Shown here piece after piece: positions 17,906 to 26,358 of a stretch of 64,000 nt of DNA. Under the pieces are notes generated by a model. The model made no database searches and had not been told where the DNA came from. It worked only from the letters and a program-made list of their open reading frames with translations. Within the stretch, counting starts at the first letter, position 1, and each line of letters begins with the position of its first letter. A program made the position numbers and the translations under genes. Origin of the DNA: Pseudomonas khavaziana (GTDB lineage: Bacteria; Pseudomonadota; Gammaproteobacteria; Pseudomonadales; Pseudomonadaceae); assembly GCF_019145205.1 (NCBI RefSeq), contig NZ_JAHSTT010000001.1:496001-560000 (forward strand). The letters run 5' to 3'.

Positions 17906-17924
17906 AAACAGGTGCAACTGAGGG

Positions 17925-18614
17925 TTACAGCGCCCCAAACACCTTTTTCGCCAGACTGGTGGCTGCAGCGGCCGGATTCTTGCGAATGGTCTCTTCCTGT
18001 TGCGCAATCATCTTGAACAACCCGTCCAGTGCCTGCTCGGTCACGTAGTTTTCGACGTTGGCGCTCTTGGCATCCACGGCACCGAAAGCTGCGGCTTTAC
18101 CGGCCAGGGCGTTGTACTGCTGGGCGACGCCGACCTTGTCGGTGGCGGCCTTGACGATGGGCAGGAACTTGGCGCGGATTTCCTCGCGGCTGCTCTTGTT
18201 CAGGTATTGAGTGGCGGAGTCCTGACCGCCACTGAGAATGCCCTTGGCGTCGGTCACACTCATCTTCTTCACGGCGTTGACCAGAATCGGCTGGGCCTGG
18301 GTCACGGCGGTCTCAGCCGCCGCGTTCATGCTGGTTTCCAACTGAGTGACCTGGTCACCCATGCCAAACATTTTCAGCTTGTCGGCGACTTTGCCGAGTT
18401 TGCCCGGCAGGCCGATTTTTACTTCCGGGTTGTCGCTGAAACCACCAGGCTTACCCAATTGCTTCACGGCGATCTGCGCACCTTGGGTCAAGGCATCCTT
18501 GAGGCCGCCGCTGGCGTCGCCCTGGGACAGGCTACCGAGATCCAGGGCCATGGCATTGGCGCCGAACATCAGCCCGGCGCACAGGGCAGTAAGGCGAAGA
18601 GTTTTACGGAGCAT
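17925..18614 (-). CDS. DUF4197 periplasmic protein
   Basis: A 229-residue protein with a cleavable signal peptide (about 1-23, ending ANAMA). The DUF4197 domain follows, including ALTQGAQIAVKQLG, GILSGGQDSATQYL and the C-terminal ENYVTEQALDGLFKMIAQQE motif. It is predicted to be periplasmic and mainly helical; its function is unknown. It lies 27 bp downstream of the YbaY-like lipoprotein gene and is probably cotranscribed with it. Confidence 0.9.
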   Translation of the reverse strand: MLRKTLRLTALCAGLMFGANAMALDLGSLSQGDASGGLKDALTQGAQIAVKQLGKPGGFSDNPEVKIGLPGKLGKVADKLKMFGMGDQVTQLETSMNAAAETAVTQAQPILVNAVKKMSVTDAKGILSGGQDSATQYLNKSSREEIRAKFLPIVKAATDKVGVAQQYNALAGKAAAFGAVDAKSANVENYVTEQALDGLFKMIAQQEETIRKNPAAAATSLAKKVFGAL

Positions 18615-18641
18615 TGGCGCTTCCTTATGACTGTTGAATGA

Positions 18642-19043
18642 TCAGTGTGCGACCGCATCGACCCGCAGGCGCAGCGGTTGGGGATCCTGGCCGTTGAGCT
18701 TCACGGCGTGCCGCTCGGTGGTGATAAACAGTAGCTTGCCGTCCAGCTCGATGCGAGCGCTCAACGAGTAGGTGTGACCGGGCTTGACCTGGGCCGGGTC
18801 GTAGCTCAGGTGAAACGGTAGCGGCACCTGACCTTTGACCGGGCCTTTCTGTTCGGCGAGGATCACGGTCGCAGTGTCCATCAGGGACACGTCTTGCAGG
18901 CTGACACTCAGTGTGGCGGCAGGCGGCAAGGCGATGCGTTGCAGGTAGAACACTTCGCCGTCGAGGCTGGCCTTCGGGGTAGGGGTCATCGAGTGGCAGG
19001 CTCCGAGCAGGGCAGTCAGGCCCAGGAGGATGATCTTTTTCAT
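18642..19043 (-). CDS. YbaY/YscW-family outer-membrane lipoprotein
   Basis: A 133-residue lipoprotein. Its signal ends LLGACHS (lipobox Cys). A beta-rich YbaY/YscW-type domain (PF09619) follows, including GEVFYLQRIALPPAATLSVSLQDVSL. The ATG at 19043 has GGAG 8 nt upstream and is preferred over the one at 19061. YscW members are T3SS secretin pilotins, but stand-alone YbaY-type genes are common housekeeping lipoproteins, so a pilotin role is not implied. Confidence 0.85.
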   Translation of the reverse strand: MKKIILLGLTALLGACHSMTPTPKASLDGEVFYLQRIALPPAATLSVSLQDVSLMDTATVILAEQKGPVKGQVPLPFHLSYDPAQVKPGHTYSLSARIELDGKLLFITTERHAVKLNGQDPQPLRLRVDAVAH

Positions 19044-19094
19044 GGTGCAGCTCCTTTTCAACGGCGCCGGAATCCGCCCGGCGCCTCAGTCAAT

Positions 19095-21614
19095 CTAGCG
19101 GCTTTCTGTAGGGGGCAGCGCATCCGCTTCGGCCGGTGCCTCGGCGGCGCCATCCACGCGGTGCAAGGCGACCTGGCGGATCGACAGGCGGATATCGGCC
19201 GGCAGCACGCGTTTGGCGGCGCCTTCGGCCAGCTCGCCAAGCAGGTCGTGATAGCCCAGTTTGCCGGCTTCATCGCGGCGCAGCACATCTTGCTCCAACA
19301 ACGTCTGGATGAAATGTCGGAAAAGACTTTTGTCGAAGAACTCCGGTGCGTTGAGGCCGTGCAGGATCGACAGGCGCTGGGCCATGATCGTGCACAGGTC
19401 TTCCAACTCCTCGGCGCTGATGCTGTTCTGGCCACTGTTGAGCAGCAGCGAGATCGCCATGTAGAAGCGCTGCAGGGTCTGGGCGATGCTTTTGGACAGC
19501 AGCGTCAGCAGCACAAACTGCCGCGAGCTCGGTGCCGGGCGCAGGTACACGTTGTTTTCGAAGCGCAGCAGGCCTTGTTCGACGAACGCGTCCAGCCATT
19601 GGTCGACCACGGTGTCCAACTCCTCCAGCGACCAGCGGATGAACAGCTCCGATTGCAGGTACGGGTAGAGCGCCCGGGTGTAGCGCAGGATCTGTTCGCG
19701 GCTCATCCGCGAGCTGCTTTGGAAGAAGCTCGCGAGCAACGCCGGCAGGGCAAAAATGTGCAGCACGTTGTTGCGGTAGTAGGTCATCAGGACGGCGTTC
19801 TGTTCGTCCAGGTAGACGATCTTGCCCAGGGCGTCGCTCTGTTCCGACAGCAGCTTCATGTCCTTGACGTGCTTGATCAGCGCCAGGCCATCGCCTTCCG
19901 GCAGGGTGGTATGGGGCGAGTAGGGCACGCGGCGCAACAGCGCCAGGTACAGGTCCAGCTGGCGCGCCATGGCTTGCTCATCCAGGGCCAGGCGCGTGGT
20001 CGACAACAGTGCCAGGGCCACCAGGTTCACCGGGTTGATCGCTGCAGCTTCGTTCAAGTGCCGCGCCACCTGCTCGCCGAGTCGGTTGGTGGTTTCGTTG
20101 AGCCAGGCCGGCTTGTAGTTCGGGCCCAGTTCCTGGGCGCGCCAATCCGGTTGTTCGGCGTCGAGGAATTCGGCCAGCTTGATCGGTTCGCCGAAGTTGA
20201 CGGCGACTTGGCCAAAGCGCTGCTTGAGGGCGCCGACCACTTTGAAAATATCGAAGATCGATTCTTTCTTTTTGCTCGCGCCGCGCAGTTCCCCCAGGTA
20301 GGTGCGACCTTCGAGCACGCGTTCATAGCCGATATACACCGGCACGAACACGATCGGCATGCGCGAGGAGCGCAGGAAGCTGCGCAGGGTAATCGCCAGC
20401 ATCCCGGTTTTCGGTTGCAGCATGCGTCCGGTGCGCGAACGCCCGCCTTCGACGAAATACTCCACCGGGAAACCCTTGGTGAATAGGGTATGCAGGTATT
20501 CATTGAACACCGAGGTGTACAGCGGGTTGCCCTTGAAGGTGCGGCGCATGAAAAACGCCCCGCCACGGCGCAGCAGGCTGCCGATCACCGGCATGTTGAG
20601 GTTGATGCCGGCGGCGATGTGCGGTGGGGTCAGGCCATTCTTGAACAGCAGGTAAGACAGCAGCAGGTAGTCGATATGACTGCGGTGGCAAGGCACGTAG
20701 ATCACCTCGTAGCCTTGGGCCACCTTCTGCACGCCTTCGATGTTGTTGACCTTGATGCCGTCGTAGATCTTGTTCCAGAACCAGCTCAGCACCACTTCCA
20801 GGAAGCGGATCGCGGTGTAGGTGTAGTCCGAAGCGATCTCGTTGCCATAGCGCAGGGCCAGGGCCTTGGCTTTTTCCGGAGAGATCTTCTCGCGTTCGGC
20901 CTCATCCAGGATGGCCTGGCGGACCAGCGGCATATTGACCAGGCCCTTCACCAGATTACGGCGGTGGGACAGGTCGGGACCGATCACCGCCGTCTTCAGG
21001 TTACGAAAGTGCACACGCAGGATGCGCTGGGCCATGCGCACGGTGCGTTCGTGGCCTTTATTGTGCTCGATCAATTCACGCAGGTTGATGGGCGCGGAGA
21101 ATTGCACGCGGGTCTTGCGCCCCAGGATCAGGATGCTCAACAACCGGCGTAGGCGCCCGGTGACCGCCCAGCTATCGGCGAATAACAGCTTCCACGGGCT
21201 GGACTCGCTTTCGGGGGATTGGCCCCAGAACACGCTGACCGGAATGATTTGTGCATTCTCTTCGGCGTGTTCGGTGAGGGTATTGACCAGGCGCGCCAGG
21301 GTGGGCGGCGTACCGCGCTTGTCCTGGCGGCCGAGCCAATCCGGATCCGGCGTGAGGTAGAAGAACGCCGCGGGCTCCAGCAACGGCCCCACCGATACCG
21401 GCAGCACCGGGCGCGGCAGGCCGGCCTTGGTGCACTCGGCATCGACCACGGCCAACTCGGTAAGGGAGGGGGATTGCAGGACGTAGAAAACCGGCCGGCT
21501 GCGGTCCAGGTTAAGGGTTAGGGACGACTGGTTGATCGTCTCGGAGCGAACCCAGAGGTACAACAGTCGGCGCAAGGTGCCAAACACCAGACGGCGGAAC
21601 GGGGAGCGGGTCAT
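19095..21614 (-). CDS. plsB: Glycerol-3-phosphate 1-O-acyltransferase PlsB
   Basis: An 839-residue membrane-associated acyltransferase that acylates sn-1 of glycerol-3-phosphate, the first step of phospholipid synthesis. Block I is CHRSHID with the HX4D pair His310/Asp315. The [19 protein letters not shown] block and the [18 protein letters not shown] glycerol-phosphate-binding block follow. Length is normal. It is divergent from the cold-shock gene. Confidence 0.96.
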   Translation of the reverse strand: MTRSPFRRLVFGTLRRLLYLWVRSETINQSSLTLNLDRSRPVFYVLQSPSLTELAVVDAECTKAGLPRPVLPVSVGPLLEPAAFFYLTPDPDWLGRQDKRGTPPTLARLVNTLTEHAEENAQIIPVSVFWGQSPESESSPWKLLFADSWAVTGRLRRLLSILILGRKTRVQFSAPINLRELIEHNKGHERTVRMAQRILRVHFRNLKTAVIGPDLSHRRNLVKGLVNMPLVRQAILDEAEREKISPEKAKALALRYGNEIASDYTYTAIRFLEVVLSWFWNKIYDGIKVNNIEGVQKVAQGYEVIYVPCHRSHIDYLLLSYLLFKNGLTPPHIAAGINLNMPVIGSLLRRGGAFFMRRTFKGNPLYTSVFNEYLHTLFTKGFPVEYFVEGGRSRTGRMLQPKTGMLAITLRSFLRSSRMPIVFVPVYIGYERVLEGRTYLGELRGASKKKESIFDIFKVVGALKQRFGQVAVNFGEPIKLAEFLDAEQPDWRAQELGPNYKPAWLNETTNRLGEQVARHLNEAAAINPVNLVALALLSTTRLALDEQAMARQLDLYLALLRRVPYSPHTTLPEGDGLALIKHVKDMKLLSEQSDALGKIVYLDEQNAVLMTYYRNNVLHIFALPALLASFFQSSSRMSREQILRYTRALYPYLQSELFIRWSLEELDTVVDQWLDAFVEQGLLRFENNVYLRPAPSSRQFVLLTLLSKSIAQTLQRFYMAISLLLNSGQNSISAEELEDLCTIMAQRLSILHGLNAPEFFDKSLFRHFIQTLLEQDVLRRDEAGKLGYHDLLGELAEGAAKRVLPADIRLSIRQVALHRVDGAAEAPAEADALPPTESR

Positions 21615-21715
21615 AGGCGAACTGCTTCAAGTGGAAAAAAACCGAGCAGGCGCTCGGGCGGGTAGTGTGCCGTATTCGCCGAAAATCGGCAAAAAAGCAG
21701 CGATGTAAAGTTGAG

Positions 21716-21743
21716 TTGATGGTTTTTGAGCCTGTCTTATACT
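21716..21743 (+). promoter_or_regulatory. Candidate sigma-70 promoter of the cold-shock gene
   Basis: TTGATG (21716-21721), a 16-nt spacer and TATACT (21738-21743), giving a leader of roughly 45 nt before the ATG at 21796. Confidence 0.5.
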
Positions 21744-21795
21744 CGGCGGTTCAATGCAACCGACTCAACAATAAAAACCAAGTGGGAGTGAACTG

Positions 21796-22005
21796 ATGGC
21801 AACGCGAGAGACGGGCAGTGTGAAGTGGTTCAACGATGCAAAGGGCTACGGCTTTATTCAGCGTGAGGATGGCAAGGATGTGTTTGTGCACTACCGCGCC
21901 ATTCGTGGTGAAGGCCACCGTTCGTTGGCCGAGGGCCAGCAGGTGGAGTATGCCGTGGTGACGGGTGAGAAGGGCTTGCAGGCCGAGGATGTGGTCGGTT
22001 TGTAA
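21796..22005 (+). CDS. Cold-shock domain protein
   Basis: A 69-residue single cold-shock domain protein that binds single-stranded RNA/DNA. RNP1 KGYGFI (about 17-22) and RNP2 VFVHY (about 30-34) are present, and the N-terminus is [14 protein letters not shown]. The [15 protein letters not shown] stretch is typical of CspA/CspD-type Pseudomonas paralogues; which one cannot be decided. GGGAG lies 7-8 nt upstream of the ATG. Confidence 0.95.
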   Translation: MATRETGSVKWFNDAKGYGFIQREDGKDVFVHYRAIRGEGHRSLAEGQQVEYAVVTGEKGLQAEDVVGL

Positions 22006-22022
22006 GTTCACCACTGAACCAA

Positions 22023-22112
22023 TGTGGGAGGGGGCTTGCTCCAGATGGCAGAGTATCAGTCAATGTATTCAGTGACTGACCCACCGCTATCGGGAGCAAG
22101 CCCCCTCCCACA
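22023..22112. repeat. REPIN (two inverted REP sequences)
   Basis: The 20-nt REP half TGTGGGAGGGGGCTTGCTCC (22023-22042) is repeated in exact inverted orientation at 22093-22112. An inner TCAGTCA/TGACTGA pair lies between them. It fills the space between the convergent cold-shock gene and its neighbour, where it can act as a terminator. The same REP family recurs at 30002 and 30436. Confidence 0.85.
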
Positions 22113-22138
22113 CTTTTGATTGGGTTTACAGATCAGGA

Positions 22139-22516
22139 TCAGGTGGTTTTCCAGGTGATCTGTTCTTCACCGTCTACGCTGATGCGAATCCAGGTATCGG
22201 CACTTTCCTCACCTTCCTCTTCAACCCACGTCCCCGGTGCACAGCGCACTTCGACGTTCAGCGCGACGAACGCAGCGCGGGCGCAGGCGATGTCGTCTTC
22301 CCACGGGGTCTGGTCGCTTTCCAGGTACAGGCTGTTCCACTTGCCGACGGCTTTCGGCAGCCAGGTGACCGGCACGCTGCCGGCCTTGCACTTGTAGGTC
22401 TGGCCTTTCTGGATCCAGTCGGTGCACGGGCCCAGGGCGCCGCCGAGCCAGGCGGCGATGGCCTTGTGATCGACGTCGGCGTCTTTCAGGTAAATCTCAA
22501 TATCAGGTTGGCGCAT
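22139..22516 (-). CDS. Conserved hypothetical protein next to rlmA
   Basis: A 125-residue acidic soluble protein. GAGG lies 7 nt upstream of the ATG at 22516; the extension to 22549 lacks a better site. It starts MRQPDIEIYLKDAD and contains WLGGALG, CTDWIQKGQTYKC and DTWIRISVDGEEQITWK. The fold is unknown to me. It lies 54 bp downstream of rlmA on the same strand, so it may share its transcript. Confidence 0.75.
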   Translation of the reverse strand: MRQPDIEIYLKDADVDHKAIAAWLGGALGPCTDWIQKGQTYKCKAGSVPVTWLPKAVGKWNSLYLESDQTPWEDDIACARAAFVALNVEVRCAPGTWVEEEGEESADTWIRISVDGEEQITWKTT

Positions 22517-22570
22517 GGATGTTCCTCGTTGCGGGATTCGAAAATCCATTCGCGGATGCTTGAAAGGCGG

Positions 22571-23380
22571 TTATTGAAGCACGAAATAATCGTAGCGCAT
22601 CGACACAGTGACCAGCAGTGGCTCAACCGCCTCGATCACCTCGCTGCGACGCTCGGCACTGGCACGCCAGCCGTGGGGCGTCATCGCCAACAGGTTGGCG
22701 CGGTCCTTGGGGTTGGCAAGGCTCAAGGTGAATTCCAGGGTTTCACTGTGCGCAAGGCTCATGCCGTCCGGCACCAGGGCCAGATGTTTGTCGTCGGTGT
22801 ACTCGCGCACTTCGTCGTACAGACGCTCGCGCAGTTCCATCAAGTGGCCGCTGGTCGGACCGACCTTCATCAAGCCGCCGCCGGGGCTGAGCAGGCGCTT
22901 GGCTTCTTGCCAATCCAGCGGGCTGAACACGCTTGCGAGGAACTGGCAGCTGGCATCGGCCAATGGCACACGGGCCATACTGGCGATCAACCAGGTCAGG
23001 TCAGGGTTACGTTTACACGCGCGCTTGACTGCTTCCTTGGAGATATCCAGGGCATAGCCATCGGCATGGGGCAGGGCCTCGGCGATCTGCGCGGTGTAGT
23101 AACCCTCGCCACAACCAATATCTACCCAGCGCTGCGGTGCACGTTCGACGGCCAGTTCGGCCAGGCGTTTGGCCACCGGGGCGTAGTGCCCGGCGTTGAG
23201 GAAGTCGCGGCGCGCCTCGACCATGGCCAGGTTGTCGCCTGGGTCGCGGCTGTTCTTGTGCTGCACCGGCAACAGATTCAGGTAACCCTGGCGCGCGCGG
23301 TCGAAACGGTGCCCGGCCGCGCAGGCCACGCCATTGTCCACCGCATTGAGCGGTGCGCTGCAAATGGGGCAGGCAAGCAT
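22571..23380 (-). CDS. rlmA: 23S rRNA (guanine745-N1)-methyltransferase RlmA
   Basis: A 269-residue class I methyltransferase of the RlmA family. An N-terminal zinc site uses Cys4, Cys7, Cys20 and His24. It is followed by a SAM-binding VDIGCGEGYY block near 86-95. It makes m1G745 in helix 35 of 23S rRNA. Its start codon overlaps the dapE stop (ATGA), implying translational coupling with dapE. Confidence 0.95.
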   Translation of the reverse strand: MLACPICSAPLNAVDNGVACAAGHRFDRARQGYLNLLPVQHKNSRDPGDNLAMVEARRDFLNAGHYAPVAKRLAELAVERAPQRWVDIGCGEGYYTAQIAEALPHADGYALDISKEAVKRACKRNPDLTWLIASMARVPLADASCQFLASVFSPLDWQEAKRLLSPGGGLMKVGPTSGHLMELRERLYDEVREYTDDKHLALVPDGMSLAHSETLEFTLSLANPKDRANLLAMTPHGWRASAERRSEVIEAVEPLLVTVSMRYDYFVLQ

Positions 23381-24531
23381 CAGGCGAGCAACTTGATCAG
23401 GGTCTGGTAATAGATTTCGGTCAGTACATCGAGGTCGCTGGCCAGGATGCGTTCATTGACCTGGTGGATAGTCGCGTTGACCGGGCCCAGTTCGACCACC
23501 TGGGTACCCAGGGTGGCAATAAAGCGCCCATCGGAGGTACCGCCGCTGGTGGACGCCTTGGTCTCACGTCCGGTGATCGCCTTGATGCTGGCGGATACCG
23601 CATCCAGCAGAGCCCCCGGCTCGGTGAGGAACGGCAGGCCCGACAGTGCCCACTCCACGTGCCAGTCCAGGCCGTGTTTATCCAGGATCGCCGCGACCCG
23701 TTGTTGCAGGCCCTCGACGGTGGATTCGGTGGAGAAGCGGAAGTTGAACACCGCCGTCAGGTCACCGGGGATCACGTTGGTGGCGCCGGTGCCGGAGTTG
23801 AGGTTGGAAATCTGGAAGCTGGTCGGCGGGAAGAAGGTGTTGCCGTCATCCCAGTGCTCGGCAGACAGTTCCGCCAGGGCCGGCGCGGCGAGGTGGATCG
23901 GGTTCTTCGCCAGGTGCGGGTAGGCCACGTGGCCCTGTACACCGCGTACGGTCAGGGTGGCGCCGAGGGAGCCGCGACGGCCATTCTTGACCACGTCGCC
24001 CACCAGGGTGGTGCTCGAAGGTTCGCCGACGATGCACCAGTCCAGGCGCTCCTTGCGTGCCGCCAGGCGTTCGATCACGGCCTTGGTGCCGTGGTGCGCC
24101 GGGCCTTCTTCGTCGCTGGTGATCAGGAAGGCTACCGACCCCTTGTGGTCCGGGTAGTCGCTGACGAAGCGTTCCGCTGCCACCAGCATCGCCGCCAGGC
24201 TGCCTTTCATGTCCGCCGCGCCACGCCCGCAGAGCATGCCATTTTCATCGATCAACGCATCGAACGGGTCGTTCTGCCAGGCCTGCACCGGGCCGGTCGG
24301 TACTACGTCGGTGTGACCGGCGAAGCACAACACCGGGCCCTCATGCTTGCCGTGGGTGGCCCAGAAGTTGTCCACGTCGAAGATGCGCATCGGTTCAAGC
24401 GCAAAACCGGCGTCGCCCAGGCGCTGCATCATCAGCTTCTGGCAATCGGCATCGATCGGCGTGACCGAGGGGCGACGGATCAGGTCGATGGCAAGTTGAA
24501 GGGTCGGCGAAAGGTCGGCATGGGCCGTCAT
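23380..24531 (-). CDS. dapE: Succinyl-diaminopimelate desuccinylase
   Basis: A 383-residue zinc-dependent M20 peptidase-family enzyme. It hydrolyses N-succinyl-LL-diaminopimelate in lysine/peptidoglycan synthesis. Visible are [10 protein letters not shown] (His73, Asp75), GRGAADMKG (metal Asp107) and the catalytic TSDEEGPA (Glu near 141-142). The ATG at 24531 has GGAG 7 nt upstream and matches family length; the frame to 24615 crosses a REP element. dapD, another gene of the pathway, lies at 32 kb. Confidence 0.96.
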   Translation of the reverse strand: MTAHADLSPTLQLAIDLIRRPSVTPIDADCQKLMMQRLGDAGFALEPMRIFDVDNFWATHGKHEGPVLCFAGHTDVVPTGPVQAWQNDPFDALIDENGMLCGRGAADMKGSLAAMLVAAERFVSDYPDHKGSVAFLITSDEEGPAHHGTKAVIERLAARKERLDWCIVGEPSSTTLVGDVVKNGRRGSLGATLTVRGVQGHVAYPHLAKNPIHLAAPALAELSAEHWDDGNTFFPPTSFQISNLNSGTGATNVIPGDLTAVFNFRFSTESTVEGLQQRVAAILDKHGLDWHVEWALSGLPFLTEPGALLDAVSASIKAITGRETKASTSGGTSDGRFIATLGTQVVELGPVNATIHQVNERILASDLDVLTEIYYQTLIKLLA

Positions 24532-24567
24532 GGGGAAACTCCGGAAATCGAGGCGGCGACGTTCTAA

Positions 24568-24669
24568 CTGTAGGAGCGAGCTTGCTCGCGAAAAACTCAA
24601 GGGCACCGCGCGCATTCAGGATGCCCACGTCATCGTTAACGATTTTCGCGAGCAAGCTCGCTCCTACAG
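24568..24669. repeat. REPIN of a second REP family
   Basis: Two exact 27-bp inverted copies (24568-24594 and 24643-24669) begin CTGTAGGAGCGAGCTTGCTC; each half is itself palindromic. They are 48 nt apart. The element lies upstream of dapE, between its start and the IS insertion, and differs in sequence from the GTGGGAGG family at 22 and 30 kb. Confidence 0.85.
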
Positions 24670-24767
24670 TGATGGGTGTAAGGCACACAAAAGGGCCGTT
24701 ATCTTATAGCAAAACGGCGGCCAGAGCAGACTGTGTGAAAACCTAGCAATCTGCCGGCCGGTTAAAG

Positions 24768-24799
24768 AAAATGCCCGTATCGCAAGATACGGGCATTTT
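24768..24799. repeat. Hairpin inside the left end of the IS
   Basis: A 14-bp stem (24768-24781 / 24786-24799) with a GCAA loop, containing the first possible transposase start codon at 24771. It probably insulates the transposase from readthrough transcripts or hides its start in long mRNAs. Confidence 0.65.
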
Positions 24800-26228
24800 G
24801 CTTATGCGCTATATCCAAGGTGAAGACCGCTCCCAGAGCGCTCTGTTTCCACTTTCGTTGGACGAACTTATCCCCGATGACCATCTGGTTCGGGTGATCG
24901 AGGCCTACATTTCCCTGCTGGACCTTGAGCAGTTGGGTTTCGACAAAGCCAGACCCAAGGCCACGGGACGCCCTTCGTACGATCCTGCCGATCTGCTCAA
25001 ACTCTATCTGTACGGCTATTTCCAGCGTATTCGCTCGTCGCGACGACTCGAGGCCGAGTGTCAGCGCAACGTTGAAGTCATGTGGCTGTTGGGCCGACTG
25101 GCCCCTGACTTCAAAACCATCGCTGATTTTCGCCGCGACAACAGTGCGGCGTTCAGCGCCACCTGCCGCGCCTTTGTTCAGTTTTGCCGACACGCTGGCC
25201 TGATTGCTGGCGAGCTGGTGGCCATCGATGGCAGCAAGTTTCAGGCGGTGGCTTCGAATCGAAAGCACATGACGCCGAAAAAGCTCAAACACCAGGAAGC
25301 GGCGCTCGAGAAGCGCATTGAACGCTATTTGGCGCAGCTCGATGAGGCGGATCGTGGCGAGGAAGGGGAATCCATTGACCGCTCGGCGGTGCAGGCGACG
25401 CTTCGGGAGTTGCAGGTAAAAAAGGCCAATAACCAGACCTGCCAACTGCTCATGGAAGCTCAAGGTCTGGTTCAACACATTGTGGGCGAGTCCGATGCGC
25501 AAAAAATGCGCACGCCTTCTGGCAAGTTCGTGGCGTACAACATCCAAAGCGCCGTGGACGCTGAACATTGTCTGATTCTGCACCACGAGGTAACTCAGGA
25601 TGGCTCTGATCGGCAGCAGCTTGAGCCAATGGCAAAAGCTGCTAAAACCGAGCTGAATCAATCGCAATTAAGCGTCACGGCCGATGCCGGCTACTCCAAT
25701 GGCGAACAGTTTCAAGCCTGTGAAGATGTCGGCATCATGGCCTTCGTACCGCCTAATCGCTCGGTCAACAATCAAGGTGACGGTACTGAGTTTTTTGATC
25801 GCACGGACTTCAAGTACGAGGAACAACGCGACGCTTATCAATGCCCTGGCGGTAAATGGCTAACACTTAAGCAGATGAACAAAAGCAATCGGATTTATCA
25901 GGCGACTATCGCCGATTGTGGCGTTTGTCCGTTAAAAAGCCGCTGTACCAAAACGAGCCGCCGCCACCTCACGCGCCATGCTCATGAAGCCGCTTTTGAA
26001 CGGATGGAGCAGCGAATGCGGGCCCATCCCGAGATGATGGCTAGCCGACGATCTATCGTCGAACACCCCTTCGGCAATCTCAAGCAATGGCTATTTGGCA
26101 ATGGCCGGTTCTTGCTACGACAGCTGAAAGGCGCCAGAGCCGAAATGGCACTGGCGGTACAAGCCTACAACCTGAAAAGGGCGATCAAGGTGCTCGGAGC
26201 ACAAAAGCTGATGGCGTTGATGGGCTGA
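24771..26228 (+). CDS. IS1182-family transposase
   Basis: 485 residues from the first ATG. The family-like start MRYIQGEDRSQ is at 24804, twelve codons later and just past the hairpin, and may be the real one. The N-terminal domain includes LDELIPDDHLVRVIEAY and RPSYDPADLLKLYLYGY. The DDE-type catalytic core includes VAIDGSKF near 159-166, TADAGYSNGEQF, and HPFGNLKQWLFG near the C-terminus. A CGVCPLKSRCT zinc-like motif lies before the end. No frameshift is seen. Confidence 0.92.
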   Translation: MPVSQDTGILLMRYIQGEDRSQSALFPLSLDELIPDDHLVRVIEAYISLLDLEQLGFDKARPKATGRPSYDPADLLKLYLYGYFQRIRSSRRLEAECQRNVEVMWLLGRLAPDFKTIADFRRDNSAAFSATCRAFVQFCRHAGLIAGELVAIDGSKFQAVASNRKHMTPKKLKHQEAALEKRIERYLAQLDEADRGEEGESIDRSAVQATLRELQVKKANNQTCQLLMEAQGLVQHIVGESDAQKMRTPSGKFVAYNIQSAVDAEHCLILHHEVTQDGSDRQQLEPMAKAAKTELNQSQLSVTADAGYSNGEQFQACEDVGIMAFVPPNRSVNNQGDGTEFFDRTDFKYEEQRDAYQCPGGKWLTLKQMNKSNRIYQATIADCGVCPLKSRCTKTSRRHLTRHAHEAAFERMEQRMRAHPEMMASRRSIVEHPFGNLKQWLFGNGRFLLRQLKGARAEMALAVQAYNLKRAIKVLGAQKLMALMG

Positions 26229-26254
26229 GAGGCCCATTATTTTTCAGATTTCAG

Positions 26255-26292
26255 AAAAGCCAATGCCCCGACAAGTCGGGGCATTGGCTTTT
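26255..26292. terminator. Hairpin inside the right end of the IS
   Basis: An 18-bp perfect stem (26255-26272 / 26275-26292) with a 2-nt loop ending in a T-run. It acts as the transposase terminator and, with the left hairpin, insulates the element. Confidence 0.75.
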
Positions 26293-26358
26293 AAACAGTG
26301 GCAGACTGCGTTTTCACACAGTCTGCAGAGGCCGCCGTTTAGTGCATTGCGCAAGTTT

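Larger units (their letters stand above)
24726..26326 (+). mobile_element. IS1182-family insertion sequence
   Basis: A 1601-bp element with exact 17-bp terminal inverted repeats, GCAGACTGTGTGAAAAC (24726-24742) and its complement at 26310-26326. It is flanked by a 3-bp direct repeat AGA (24723-24725, 26327-26329). It encodes one intact transposase and has hairpins just inside each end. All parts look complete, so it may be active. Confidence 0.9.
24712..26340 (-). terminator. ndvB terminator split by the IS insertion
   Basis: AAACGGCGGCC (24712-24722) and GGCCGCCGTTT (26330-26340) are exact complements left and right of the IS. Removing the IS and one AGA copy restores an 11-bp stem with an AGA loop and a T-run on the leftward strand, 18 nt after the ndvB stop. 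The terminator is therefore interrupted in this strain. Confidence 0.75.

Noticed and set aside
22023..22112. CRISPR repeat or tRNA in the REP regions
   Set aside because: Only two inverted copies, no regular spacing and no cloverleaf with anticodon arm; matches REPIN structure.
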